A stretch of 37,436 nucleotides of DNA from Lactiplantibacillus garii (GTDB lineage Bacteria; Bacillota; Bacilli; Lactobacillales; Lactobacillaceae), in NCBI RefSeq assembly GCF_003885105.1, contig NZ_QWZQ01000030.1, forward strand, positions 1 to 37,436. The letters are read 5' to 3'. Of this stretch, positions 24,212 to 32,258 are shown in pieces. A model generated the notes under the pieces. The model worked only from the letters and a program-made list of their open reading frames with translations, was not told the DNA's origin and made no database searches. A program made the translations under genes and the position numbers. Position 1 is the stretch's first letter, and every line of letters begins with the position of its first letter.

Positions 24212-25189
24212 TTGCGGTTAGGTGTATTAGGAACCGGGAAAATTGTCCAGGATTTTTTACCGATGGTTCAGGATATCCCGACGATTCAACTGGTGGGATT
24301 ATTAGCTACTCCCCGCAGCGTGGCGCGGGCGCGGACGTTACAAACTGAGTACCACGTGAAAACGGTGTATACCGATTATGCCGAGTTATTAGCCAACCCG
24401 GTGATTGATACGGTTTACGTTGCGTTACCGAATTCGTTACATTATGAATTCACCAAGCAGGCGTTAGCCGCGGGAAAAAACGTCATTTGTGAAAAGCCGT
24501 TTACGTTAAACGGTGCGCAGCTGGCTGAGCTGAAGGCGCTGGCGTTACAAAGTAATTTAGTGCTGATCGAGGCGATCACGAACCAGTACTTGGCGAACTA
24601 TCAAGCAATTCGCCGCGATTTAGCTAAACTGGGGCAGTTGAAAGTGTTGGAACTCAATTATTCACAGTACTCTTCACGCTATGACCGCTTCAAAGCCGGC
24701 GAGGTTTTACCGGCCTTTAACCCGCAACTTGGTGGCGGAGCCCTGATGGATCTAAACATTTATAATATTCACTTCGTTGTGGGACTGTTAGGAAAGCCCG
24801 AACGGGTCGAATATTTGGCAAACGTGGAGCGCAACGTCGACACTTCTGGCGTGCTGATCATGAGCTATCCCGACGTGCAAGTCGTGAGCATCGGGGCCAA
24901 GGACAGCACGTCACCGGTTCGGTCGACCATTCAAGGAACGGCGGGCGCAATCGTGGTGAACGGTCCGACGAATACGGTCACGAGTTTTACCGAAACGTTA
25001 CGTGGCACCCAACCGGTTGAACAGCGGTTAAACCCTGATGCGCACCGGATGCACGCGGAATTTGTGGCGTTTGAAAAAATTATTGAGACGCATGACATGG
25101 CTACGGTCAAACAACAGTTAAGTCACTCACAAGCCGTGATGGCCGTGGTTGATCAGGCGCTAACGAGTGCCGGTATTCAATTGGGGTAA
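24212..25189 (+). CDS. Second Gfo/Idh/MocA-family oxidoreductase
   Basis: 325 residues. Rossmann motif LGVLGTGKIVQDFLP at the start, VALPNSLHYEFTKQAL and CEKPF near residue 93. The substrate domain has GGGALMDLNIYNIHFV, typical of the dihydrodiol/glucose-fructose oxidoreductase-like branch. TTG start with AGGAGGG 8 bases upstream, 17 bases after the previous oxidoreductase gene. It is not a recent tandem copy: the two share family motifs but differ strongly elsewhere. Confidence 0.92.
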   Translation: MRLGVLGTGKIVQDFLPMVQDIPTIQLVGLLATPRSVARARTLQTEYHVKTVYTDYAELLANPVIDTVYVALPNSLHYEFTKQALAAGKNVICEKPFTLNGAQLAELKALALQSNLVLIEAITNQYLANYQAIRRDLAKLGQLKVLELNYSQYSSRYDRFKAGEVLPAFNPQLGGGALMDLNIYNIHFVVGLLGKPERVEYLANVERNVDTSGVLIMSYPDVQVVSIGAKDSTSPVRSTIQGTAGAIVVNGPTNTVTSFTETLRGTQPVEQRLNPDAHRMHAEFVAFEKIIETHDMATVKQQLSHSQAVMAVVDQALTSAGIQLG

Positions 25190-25254
25190 AGTGCGTCAAA
25201 CAAAATGAATTAGGTTTAGCTGCACGTTACGGTAGTGTTACTAGGAAACACAAG

Positions 25255-25299
25255 CGCGTAGGTTACTCAGAAGATTTTTTGAGTAGTCTACGCGTTTTA
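25255..25299. terminator. Bidirectional terminator
   Basis: CGCGTAGGTTACTC and GAGTAGTCTACGCG form a 14-bp stem with two G-U pairs, then TTTT on the plus strand, between converging genes. Confidence 0.82.
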
Positions 25300-25314
25300 A
25301 GGTTTGAATTTTTA

Positions 25315-26175
25315 TTATTTAGTTGCTAATGGTCCGTTGTCAGCCATCAGCCGTTGATTAGTTTTCAAACGGGCGAGGTTCGTTTGAAAATCCTGGGCGT
25401 ACATGGTGGCAAACAACGTGTCCAGAACGTACTCAAACGCTGCTTGGGACGCAAAGGTCCCGACCTTGGCAAAGTGCGTCTCACTTTGAACCGTGACGAG
25501 TCGAAGGTCGGCGTCGGCGAGTAGTGGGGCTTGAGGATTGCCAGTCAGGACGATCACCGGGACGTGGTGAGCTTTTAAGTAGTGGGCGAACTGCCGGTGA
25601 ACCTGGGTCGTGCCGGCGTACGAAATGAAGAACGCTACGTCGTCAGTTGTTAAATTGGCAGCGTTCCAAGCGTCGTCGGCGTATTCGTCCGCAATAATGG
25701 CGAAGCGGTTGATCTTGACCAGCTTATTTTGAAAACTCCGGGCCCGCAATTGCGAATCTCCCTGTGAGAAAAGCAAAATGCGCGTGGCCCGGGTCAATTG
25801 TTGGGCAATCAGGGCCACTTGACGAGTATCGAGTTGCTGGCGGGTGGTTTGGACGGCGGTGACGTTCAGTGCGGCCATTTTTTTGGCGATCGTTGCGACG
25901 GAATCGGTATCACTAAACGGAAAGTTAGCGTTGACGTCCGTGGGTTGAACTTGCGCGGCCGCGGTCGTTAACGCTCGCTGAAAATCACGGAAACCGTGGT
26001 AGCCTAATTTTTGTGCCAGGCGAATGATGGCCGAGTGGGACGTGTAGGTCGCTGCGGCGAGTTCCTTAATTAATACGGTGGGCATCTTGTCCAAGTGGGT
26101 CAGCATGTAATTGGCAATTCGCCGTTCGGTCGCGGTAAAGTCCAGCTGCTGTTGTAAAGCGGTTAAAACGGTCAT
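25315..26175 (-). CDS. RpiR/MurR-family regulator with SIS domain
   Basis: 286 residues. The N-terminal HTH_6 (about 1-75): FTATERRIANYMLTHLDKMP with SHSAIIRLAQKLGYHGFRDFQ. The SIS sugar-phosphate domain (about 105-240): RILLFSQGDSQLRARSF, DVAFFISYAGTT and PVIVLTGNPQAPLLADADL. The effector should be a phosphosugar. The start is ATG 26175, since AAGGAGGT lies 5 bases upstream; the open frame extends to 26247 but has no site there. Divergent from LacI 26428. Confidence 0.9.
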   Translation of the reverse strand: MTVLTALQQQLDFTATERRIANYMLTHLDKMPTVLIKELAAATYTSHSAIIRLAQKLGYHGFRDFQRALTTAAAQVQPTDVNANFPFSDTDSVATIAKKMAALNVTAVQTTRQQLDTRQVALIAQQLTRATRILLFSQGDSQLRARSFQNKLVKINRFAIIADEYADDAWNAANLTTDDVAFFISYAGTTQVHRQFAHYLKAHHVPVIVLTGNPQAPLLADADLRLVTVQSETHFAKVGTFASQAAFEYVLDTLFATMYAQDFQTNLARLKTNQRLMADNGPLATK

Positions 26176-26254
26176 GGGACACCTCCTTAAAAAGTATCTT
26201 AAGGCTAAATAAAATAAAATGCGACCAGCAAGCGGCGGTTTAATCAACGGAACT

Positions 26255-26272
26255 GTGAAAAAACGGTTTCAC
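26255..26272. promoter_or_regulatory. 18-base inverted repeat, putative operator
   Basis: GTGAAAAAACGGTTTCAC has 6-base arms GTGAAA/TTTCAC. It lies between the divergent rpiR and lacI genes and could bind either regulator. Confidence 0.45.
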
Positions 26273-26331
26273 TTCTAAATGTAGTGGTAGAATGATTTTA
26301 TGGGTTCGGTGGTAGCCATTGAAAAAATTAA

Positions 26332-26362
26332 TTGACCTGAAACGGGTTTCATAACTTATGCT
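26332..26362 (+). promoter_or_regulatory. LacI-1 promoter with GAAACGGGTTTC operator
   Basis: TTGACC (26332-26337) and TATGCT (26357-26362) are separated by 19 bases. The spacer begins with TGAAACGGGTTTCA (26338-26351), a perfect 14-base palindrome. The same layout occurs upstream of the LacI paralogue at 32202. Confidence 0.7.
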
Positions 26363-26427
26363 AGGAAGGTAGCCGTTAAGATGTGACAAGTGTTAACGGC
26401 GCGAGTAACCATAAAGAAGGGTGCTAA

Positions 26428-27366
26428 ATGACGAATATTCACGACATTGCGCGGTTGTCCGGCTATTCGGTGTCCACCGTTTCACGGGTCATCAATCATC
26501 ATAAGTACGTTGCCGACGATAAACGGCAACGGGTTGAGGCGATTATGCGGGAACTGGATTACGTTCCGAATCGTTTGGCCCGGGATCTAAGTTACGGGCA
26601 AACGAAGACAATTGGCGTGGTATTACCGTACGCAAACCACCCCTATTTTGCCCGCATCGTCGACGGAATCGTTCAAACGGGGTTCACGGCCGGCTATAAA
26701 ATCACCTTGTTACCAACGAATTATGACGTGAAAGTTGAACAGCGCTACTTGGATCTATTACGGAGCAAGGCGTACGACGCGTTGATTTTTACTTCACGGA
26801 GTAGTTCGTTGGCCACTTTGCAACGCTATCGCAAGTACGGTCAAATCGTTTGTTGCGAAGATCCGGGGGCCGATTGTTCATTGGCGGCAACCTATACGGA
26901 TCGACGGGCCTCTTACGAACGGGCGCTCACCTGGTTAAAACACACCGGTTACCAAAACGTGGGGGTCACAATTAGTCGGGACAATGCGATTAGCGCGAGT
27001 GCCCGGGTGACCCGGCAAGCCTACCAAAACGTGTTTGGTCAGTTATCAGCTACGAACCTGTTTACGGGGGCCGTAACTTACGATGACGGTTATCGTGCAG
27101 GCAAATACTTCGCCACCCTAAAACCGCGGGTGGACGCGGTTTTTGCGAATGGTGACGATATCGGTGCGGGCGTCCAGCAGTATTTTGTGGACCACCATTT
27201 GAAACCGGTAACAATTATTGGACAGGAGAATTTATTGTCCAGCCGGTTATTAAAATTTTCAACGATTGACCACCACTTAGAAACGCTGGGCGCCGCGGCG
27301 TTCAACTTAGCCGTTGGCACGGCGCAGACGCACCAACGCATTGAATCAGATTTTATTAAACGGTAG
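26428..27366 (+). CDS. LacI-family regulator 1
   Basis: 312 residues. The N-terminal HTH is HDIARLSGYSVSTVSRVINH, with the hinge helix DYVPNRLARDL. A periplasmic-binding-like sugar domain follows (IGVVLPYANHPYF, LIFTSRSSS, VFANGDDIGAGV). It is a paralogue of LacI 2 (32259): the two share HPYF, TNY, YLDLL, FTSRS and CCEDP in line. They carry the same operator in their own promoters. The next gene (HAD phosphatase) starts 16 bases later, so it is the likely partner in the same transcript. AAGAAGGGTG precedes the ATG. Confidence 0.9.
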   Translation: MTNIHDIARLSGYSVSTVSRVINHHKYVADDKRQRVEAIMRELDYVPNRLARDLSYGQTKTIGVVLPYANHPYFARIVDGIVQTGFTAGYKITLLPTNYDVKVEQRYLDLLRSKAYDALIFTSRSSSLATLQRYRKYGQIVCCEDPGADCSLAATYTDRRASYERALTWLKHTGYQNVGVTISRDNAISASARVTRQAYQNVFGQLSATNLFTGAVTYDDGYRAGKYFATLKPRVDAVFANGDDIGAGVQQYFVDHHLKPVTIIGQENLLSSRLLKFSTIDHHLETLGAAAFNLAVGTAQTHQRIESDFIKR

Positions 27367-27382
27367 GCTGGAGGGACTTTAA

Positions 27383-28153
27383 TTGGTTGCAAGATTAGCA
27401 GTTTTTGATATTGATGATACGTTACTATCGAGTAACAAAACGTTTTTAAAGAGTACTTTAACGAGCATTAAAAAATTAAAGCAACAACAAGTCAACGTGG
27501 CCATTGCTACGGGCCGAAACTTGGCCATGGCACAGGCCGTTATTAAGCGGTTAGATTTACGGGACTTTGTACTCTGTAACGGTTCGGCAGCGTTTGCCAA
27601 CCATAAACAAGTGCACGGTCACACGTTATCACGGACCAACGTTCGCCAACTCGTTCAAGCGGCGGATGCACAGGACATCAACATTATTTTTGAATCACTG
27701 GACGGCTTACACGCCCACTCGGCTCTAACGCCAACGACCCAAAAAGTACTGGCGACTTTTAAGGCACCCCAAGTGGATTTGGCACCAGATTACTATGAAA
27801 AACATAACATTTACCAGGCAATGATGTTTTATCCCCGCGCGATGGATCAAAAACTGCCCCACGCCGACGAATTTTCGTTTGTCCGTTTCCACGATTACGG
27901 GGTCGATATTATCCCGCGGGTCGGGTCTAAAGCGCAGGGCGTGGCGAAGCTGGCGGCTTCTTTAAACGTCGCGCCGGAAAACGTCGTCGCGTTTGGCGAT
28001 AACCAAAACGACCGTGAAATGCTAAAGAGTGCCGGGATTGGCATCGCCATGGGTAACGCAGCTCCCGAGATCCAGGCCCAAGCGGATATGACTACGAAGG
28101 ACTGTGACCACGACGGGATTGCGCACGGGTTAAAAACAATTGGCTGGATTTAA
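27383..28153 (+). CDS. HAD-superfamily Cof-type sugar-phosphate phosphatase
   Basis: 256 residues. Motif I VFDIDDTLL with nucleophile D9 and acid D11; motif II AIATGRNLAMAQ; motif IIb cap VLCNGSAAF; motif III/IV VAFGDNQNDREML. The C2 cap is typical of Cof/YidA enzymes, which hydrolyse sugar phosphates, flavin and nucleotide phosphates. TTG start with GGAGGGA 7 bases upstream, tied to LacI 1. It could clear toxic phosphosugars made by the pathway, as in other phosphosugar-stress systems; the substrate is not known. Confidence 0.9.
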   Translation: MVARLAVFDIDDTLLSSNKTFLKSTLTSIKKLKQQQVNVAIATGRNLAMAQAVIKRLDLRDFVLCNGSAAFANHKQVHGHTLSRTNVRQLVQAADAQDINIIFESLDGLHAHSALTPTTQKVLATFKAPQVDLAPDYYEKHNIYQAMMFYPRAMDQKLPHADEFSFVRFHDYGVDIIPRVGSKAQGVAKLAASLNVAPENVVAFGDNQNDREMLKSAGIGIAMGNAAPEIQAQADMTTKDCDHDGIAHGLKTIGWI

Positions 28154-28179
28154 GGCGGTTAATTAAACTGAATATGTAT

Positions 28180-28218
28180 AAAAGATGCAACGTGGTGACA
28201 AGCCCCGTTGCATCTTTT
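28180..28218. terminator. Bidirectional terminator
   Basis: AAAAGATGCAACG and CGTTGCATCTTTT form a 13-bp stem, with A and T runs on both sides, between the converging phosphatase and aldolase genes. Confidence 0.9.
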
Positions 28219-28245
28219 GGTATCGCAGTACCTCAGTGGGTTACG

Positions 28246-28947
28246 CTAAACCGTTGCGGCCGTTTTTGCTAAGGAACTGATGGTACTCCCCTGGCCGTAA
28301 AGGCTTTCCCAATCGGCGGTAAAGTCGTTGACGGCGGCTCCGATGGCGGGGGCGGTGAGGGCGGTCTTGAAGATGTCGGCACTCATCGTAGCGGCCTGGG
28401 CACCCATTTCAAAGGCCGAGTTAACTTGTTGCACGGTGTGGAAGCTAGCGGCTAAGATCTTGGTGCGACTATTTTCACGCATGATCTGGGTAGACAGCTC
28501 ACCAATCACTTCGTCGGCGTTGATATTCATGTTGACCATCCGGTTGTAGTAGGGTGCCAAGTAATCGGCGCCGGCTGACATGGCTAAGTACCCTTGAAAC
28601 TTAGTGTAGATGGCCGTGGCGGTGACGTTAACGTCTTCGGCCTTTAACTGTTTGATGGCTGCTAGGCCCGCTTCGTTCGTTGGAATCTTAACGTAAACGT
28701 TATCGTCAACGTTTTTTAAGATGGTGTGGGCGTCTTCAACCATTGCTTCGGTCGTCTGACCAACGGCTTGAATGTGGAAAGTTGCTTGGTCACCAATAAT
28801 TTCGCGAATGGCACGCATGTGTTTGAAGAAATCAATTTTGCCTTCCTTTTTAACGATCGACGGGTTGGAAGTAACCCCGCTGAGCGGGATGATGCCCGCG
28901 TACTTTTTAATGTCATCAATGTGAACCGTATCTAATAAGAATTCCAT
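28246..28947 (-). CDS. Fructose-6-phosphate aldolase/transaldolase-like protein
   Basis: 233 residues of the short transaldolase family (Fsa/TalC/MipB, about 220 aa), far shorter than classical transaldolase. Schiff-base lysine K87 in VYVKIPTNEAG; other marks are SGVTSNPSI, VTATAIYT, and PYYNRM. The reaction is reversible cleavage of fructose 6-phosphate to dihydroxyacetone and glyceraldehyde 3-phosphate, or transfer of the C3 unit. ATG 28947 is chosen because GGGGTGAAAATC precedes it; the open frame extends to 28992 through an AT-rich promoter region. A cre-like box lies 47 bases upstream. Confidence 0.9.
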   Translation of the reverse strand: MEFLLDTVHIDDIKKYAGIIPLSGVTSNPSIVKKEGKIDFFKHMRAIREIIGDQATFHIQAVGQTTEAMVEDAHTILKNVDDNVYVKIPTNEAGLAAIKQLKAEDVNVTATAIYTKFQGYLAMSAGADYLAPYYNRMVNMNINADEVIGELSTQIMRENSRTKILAASFHTVQQVNSAFEMGAQAATMSADIFKTALTAPAIGAAVNDFTADWESLYGQGSTISSLAKTAATV

Positions 28948-28993
28948 GATTTTCACCCCTGTTTTTTGTTTACACTTATAATATAACGGCAAA

Positions 28994-29007
28994 TGTAAGC
29001 GGTAACC
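28994..29007. promoter_or_regulatory. cre-like box upstream of the aldolase gene
   Basis: TGTAAGCGGTAACC matches TGNAANCGNTNNCA except the last base. It sits where the -35 of the minus-strand aldolase promoter is expected (TTACCG or TTACAT). Confidence 0.5.
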
Positions 29008-29029
29008 ATGGTTTTAAAATTGAAAAAGT

Positions 29030-29076
29030 AACAAACCGCTCTAGACCAGTATGTAACGGGGCCTAAGCGGTTTGTT
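29030..29076. terminator. Bidirectional terminator of the SorC gene
   Basis: AACAAACCGCT and AGCGGTTTGTT form an 11-bp stem with a 25-base loop. The minus strand continues TACTTTTTC. Confidence 0.75.
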
Positions 29077-29090
29077 TATGCACATTTGTG

Positions 29091-30041
29091 CTAATCATCT
29101 AAATCAAGCACCCTTTGTGCGGTTTCGGCATCGGTGATCAGGGTGGTCAAAATGCCCATCTTGAGCAGTGCCAAAATGGAAGGGGCCTTTGTCAGTGACC
29201 GTGCGATGGCGATGGCGTTCGGGACGCGGGTCAGCTGGGGTAACGGAATACTGATCGTCCGGTCTAGCAAGTTGCCGGCTAATATTTTGCCGTTCTTATC
29301 AAAAAAGGTGCAGCAGCAATCACCGATGGCCTGGCGTTCTTTTAATAGTTCCCGGTCTTCAGGGGTCAGTAAGTCCCGCCACCGACTGCTGGTATTGTTG
29401 AGCGGCCCCCCAATCCCCAAGAGGGCGATGTCGAGGTGTTCCCAACAGTCTTGGATCTCGTGAAAGTACTTGGAGGCCATGATACCATCGCGGATGTACT
29501 TGGATTCCTGAACGGCGGCCGCGTCAACGAAGAGACTCCGCCCGCCAAATACCCGGGCAGCGTCATACACGATTCCGTTAACGTGGTACTGAGAATTGGA
29601 CGGACTGGGGCCGCCCACGAGGGGAACGAACGTTGCGTCGGTTTGAATGGGGTGGTGGAGTTGCCCGACCATCCCGCTCAAAATGGATCCCCAGGCAAAG
29701 CCGACAACGTTGTGCGGTTTGATGGTTTGTTTGAGGTACAGCGCGGCCTCGGCTGAGAGCAACTGTTCCTTGCGCTCTGAGCTGGCGTGGGGTTCGGTCG
29801 CAATGACGATGGCGTTTTGTAAGCCGTAACGTTGTTTGAGGGCCTCTTCCAAATTAAACAGGTCGGAATTAAAATCGTTGATCTTAATTTCGACGATGCC
29901 GGTTTCCCGCGCTTGTTTTAACATCCGACTAATGGTGGTGCGGTAAATATTGAGTTGTTTCGCAATCTGAGATTGGGTATAGTCCTTTTCATAGTAGAGA
30001 TAGGCTACTTTTGCTAATAATTGGTGACGATTGGGTTGCAT
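29091..30041 (-). CDS. SorC-family transcriptional regulator
   Basis: 316 residues. The N-terminal helix-turn-helix (about 5-50) reads LAKVAYLYYEKDYTQSQIAKQLNIYRTTISRMLKQA in two pieces. The C-terminal sugar-binding domain is marked by VGFAWGSILSGMV, FVPLVGGP, DAAAVQ and ALLGIGG. Family members respond to phosphosugars such as sorbose or glyceraldehyde 3-phosphate. ATG 30041 is set by AAAGGAGCC 6 bases upstream; the frame runs open to 30092. Divergent from the ROK kinase operon, its likely target. Confidence 0.9.
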   Translation of the reverse strand: MQPNRHQLLAKVAYLYYEKDYTQSQIAKQLNIYRTTISRMLKQARETGIVEIKINDFNSDLFNLEEALKQRYGLQNAIVIATEPHASSERKEQLLSAEAALYLKQTIKPHNVVGFAWGSILSGMVGQLHHPIQTDATFVPLVGGPSPSNSQYHVNGIVYDAARVFGGRSLFVDAAAVQESKYIRDGIMASKYFHEIQDCWEHLDIALLGIGGPLNNTSSRWRDLLTPEDRELLKERQAIGDCCCTFFDKNGKILAGNLLDRTISIPLPQLTRVPNAIAIARSLTKAPSILALLKMGILTTLITDAETAQRVLDLDD

Positions 30042-30088
30042 GTTAAAGGCTCCTTTCGATAATGCTTTGGTACTGTACACAGATATTT

Positions 30089-30100
30089 GCACATGTGAGC
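30089..30100. promoter_or_regulatory. Putative SorC operator
   Basis: GCACATGTGAGC contains the palindrome CACATGTG and lies between the divergent sorC and ROK genes. A close relative, GCACATTTGTGC (29080-29091), lies at the 3' end of the SorC gene. Confidence 0.4.
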
Positions 30101-30218
30101 TTACAAATAAATAATAAAACTTTTGTGCATAAAGTCAAAACATTTTCGGATAGCCGGGTACCCAAAAGCCCTACGGCGCATTATTAATGGTGGGGGGTGA
30201 CCGGTTAAAATTAAAAAT

Positions 30219-30232
30219 TGGAAACGATTACA
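30219..30232. promoter_or_regulatory. cre box upstream of the ROK kinase operon
   Basis: TGGAAACGATTACA fits TGNAANCGNTNNCA fully. It overlaps a possible -35 TTACAT (30228-30233) paired with TAAGGT at 16 bases, so CcpA should repress the operon. Confidence 0.7.
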
Positions 30233-30299
30233 TTTCTGACGCGAGGTGCTAAGGTTAATCCCAGTGTTTAGATTAATCTGTTGAAAGAAGGAAACACAT

Positions 30300-31253
30300 A
30301 TGATCAGTGAACCACGATACTTAGCCGTTGACGTTGGGGGTACCAATTTAAAATACGCTTTAATGGATCAAAGCGGTACCTTAATTACCAAAAGTCGAAT
30401 TGAAACTCCGCAAGATGGTTTGGCACATTTTTTGAATGCCATTGAAACAATTGCAAAGCAGTTGGAGTGCCAATTAAACGGAATTGCGTTTAGTACGCCG
30501 GGGCGTGTTGATATTAAAACGGACACCATTTATTGTCGTAATTCTAGTTTGCCCTATTTGGACGAAGTTTGTTTACCACGCCAATTAAAAAAAATGGGGT
30601 TACCGGTAACCGTTGAAAATGACGGTAAATCGGCGGTGTTGGCTGAGTCCTGGATGGGAAATTTGTCCAACGTAAAAAATGGAATGGCCATTGTCCTAGG
30701 AACCTGCGTTGGTGGCGGCATTATTCTTAATGGTCACCTTTGGGCCGGCAATCGGCGATTAGCCGGGGAAGTCAGTCTAATGCCGGCGGTTCAGGATGAT
30801 TTGAGTGATGACGGGCTATTCGGACACACCGGATCAGCCGTCCGCATGGTCCGAGCAGTTAATCAGGTAATGGGAGCAAAACACCTATCCGATGGGAAAC
30901 AAGCGTTTGCGGCCATCAATGCGGGACAACCCGAAGCGTTAGCGATTTTTACGCACTACGCCCGTCAAATCGCATCGTTAATTTTAAACGTACAAACGGT
31001 TCTAGACTTAGACCGTTACGTAATTGGCGGTGGAATTTCATTTCAGGCACGATTGATTGAAGAAATTAACCGCCAATACGATTTAATTTTACAACAACGT
31101 CCCTGGGTCAAAGCGACCATTGCCCGTCCAGAGATTATGAGCAGCCGGTTTCATAACGACGCCAATTTATACGGTGCCGTGTACCGATTATTTAATAAAC
31201 TGGATGTTAAACATGACGCCCACATTGATTTGGACAATATTAAAGTTGGATAG
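30300..31253 (+). CDS. ROK-family sugar kinase lacking the zinc motif
   Basis: 317 residues. ATP site VDVGGTNLKYALMD at the start and catalytic Asp in VENDGKSAVLAE near residue 108, followed by VLGTCVGGGIILNGHL. The usual ROK zinc motif CxCGxxGCxE is missing: the matching stretch (GEVSLMPAVQDDLSDDGL) has no Cys. Such zinc-free members include beta-glucoside and other specialised kinases. It should phosphorylate a hexose or amino sugar. GAAGGAAA lies about 5 bases before the ATG. The permease gene follows 10 bases later. Confidence 0.9.
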   Translation: MISEPRYLAVDVGGTNLKYALMDQSGTLITKSRIETPQDGLAHFLNAIETIAKQLECQLNGIAFSTPGRVDIKTDTIYCRNSSLPYLDEVCLPRQLKKMGLPVTVENDGKSAVLAESWMGNLSNVKNGMAIVLGTCVGGGIILNGHLWAGNRRLAGEVSLMPAVQDDLSDDGLFGHTGSAVRMVRAVNQVMGAKHLSDGKQAFAAINAGQPEALAIFTHYARQIASLILNVQTVLDLDRYVIGGGISFQARLIEEINRQYDLILQQRPWVKATIARPEIMSSRFHNDANLYGAVYRLFNKLDVKHDAHIDLDNIKVG

Positions 31254-31263
31254 GGGGGCGTTA

Positions 31264-32112
31264 ATGATGGTGATTATTGCAGCGTTGATTCCGGCCCTAT
31301 GTTGGGGATTAAATCCACTTTTAATTCGAAAAATCGACGGTCGTCCCGAAAATGAAATGTTGGGGATGGGACTTGGAACGGGCTTAGTGGGGCTCGTATT
31401 TTTTCTCAGTGTCCGGCAACCGGGCCAATTGTCAACGGGGGCTTTTATGGCCGCGCTAGTTTCGGGATCCGCGTGGGCCGTTGGGCAGTTAGGCCAGTAC
31501 GTGAGTTACCGCCGCGTGGGAGTATCGGGGACGATGCCCGTTTCGACAGCGCTTCAGTTAATTGGGACGGCCATTATTGGGGTCGTCCTATTTGGCGAAT
31601 GGTCACAGGTGATACAAAAACTTTTAGGACTGGGTGCCATCGGGTTAATTGTGATTGGGTCGCGACTGTCAGTTTCAACCAGTGACCGGGTAAAACACGG
31701 CATAAAAGATTACCTGCCACTGTTAGCAACAACGGTGGGGTACTGGATATATAGTTGTATTCCAAAAGCACTCAATGGCAACGCGACCCAGCTCTTTTTT
31801 CCGCAAATGGTGGGGATCACTTTAGTCGCTGTTAGTTGGGCCCTTTATCGGAATCACCGCGTCCTACGCGCGTCAGCAAGCTGGTTAAATATTATACCGG
31901 GAATCCTCTACGGAGTGGCGGCTTTTACGTATATTATTGCCGCGCGTCACATTGGCATCACAAATGCTTACATCGTTGGTCAGCTCAGTGTGGTAATTTC
32001 CACCCTGGGTGGTTTGATTGTGTTACGCGAAAACCAGCAATTCGGACTAATCAAGGTTTTAGCGGGGTTAACGTTTATTTTTATTGGCTGTATCACTACG
32101 GCGCTGATTTAG
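31264..32112 (+). CDS. GRP-family sugar permease, GlcU-like
   Basis: 282 residues with about ten membrane segments and an internal repeat of the drug/metabolite-transporter fold. N-terminal ALIPALCWGLNPLLIRK is the family's first helix; later FTYIIAARHIGITNAY and VVISTLGG match GlcU/RbsU-type permeases. It imports a free sugar by proton symport, which the ROK kinase before it would then phosphorylate. ATG 31264 is set by AGGGGGGCG about 5 bases upstream; the frame is open further into the kinase gene. The pair is divergent from sorC. Confidence 0.88.
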   Translation: MMVIIAALIPALCWGLNPLLIRKIDGRPENEMLGMGLGTGLVGLVFFLSVRQPGQLSTGAFMAALVSGSAWAVGQLGQYVSYRRVGVSGTMPVSTALQLIGTAIIGVVLFGEWSQVIQKLLGLGAIGLIVIGSRLSVSTSDRVKHGIKDYLPLLATTVGYWIYSCIPKALNGNATQLFFPQMVGITLVAVSWALYRNHRVLRASASWLNIIPGILYGVAAFTYIIAARHIGITNAYIVGQLSVVISTLGGLIVLRENQQFGLIKVLAGLTFIFIGCITTALI

Positions 32113-32201
32113 CATACGACCAGTGATGACAAGAAGCACTGAAACGTGCGTCAACGGTCTGGTGGTTTCCTAGTCTCTGCGACGTTCGGCGGGTTAAATA
32201 A

Positions 32202-32232
32202 TTGACACGAAACGGGTTTCACAACGTACAAT
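32202..32232 (+). promoter_or_regulatory. LacI-2 promoter with GAAACGGGTTTC operator
   Basis: TTGACA (32202-32207) and TACAAT (32227-32232) are separated by 19 bases, and the spacer holds the palindrome GAAACGGGTTTC (32210-32221), as in LacI 1. Confidence 0.7.
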
Positions 32233-32258
32233 AAGGCCATTTGAGAGGAAGAAAAATT

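Noticed and set aside
26176-26247. Longer RpiR protein starting at 26247
   Set aside because: The extension lacks a ribosome site, covers the promoter region, and AAGGAGGT marks ATG 26175.
26255-26272. cre box between rpiR and lacI
   Set aside because: GTGAAAAAACGGTTTCAC has a 16-base core and does not fit the 14-base cre spacing; listed only as a generic operator.
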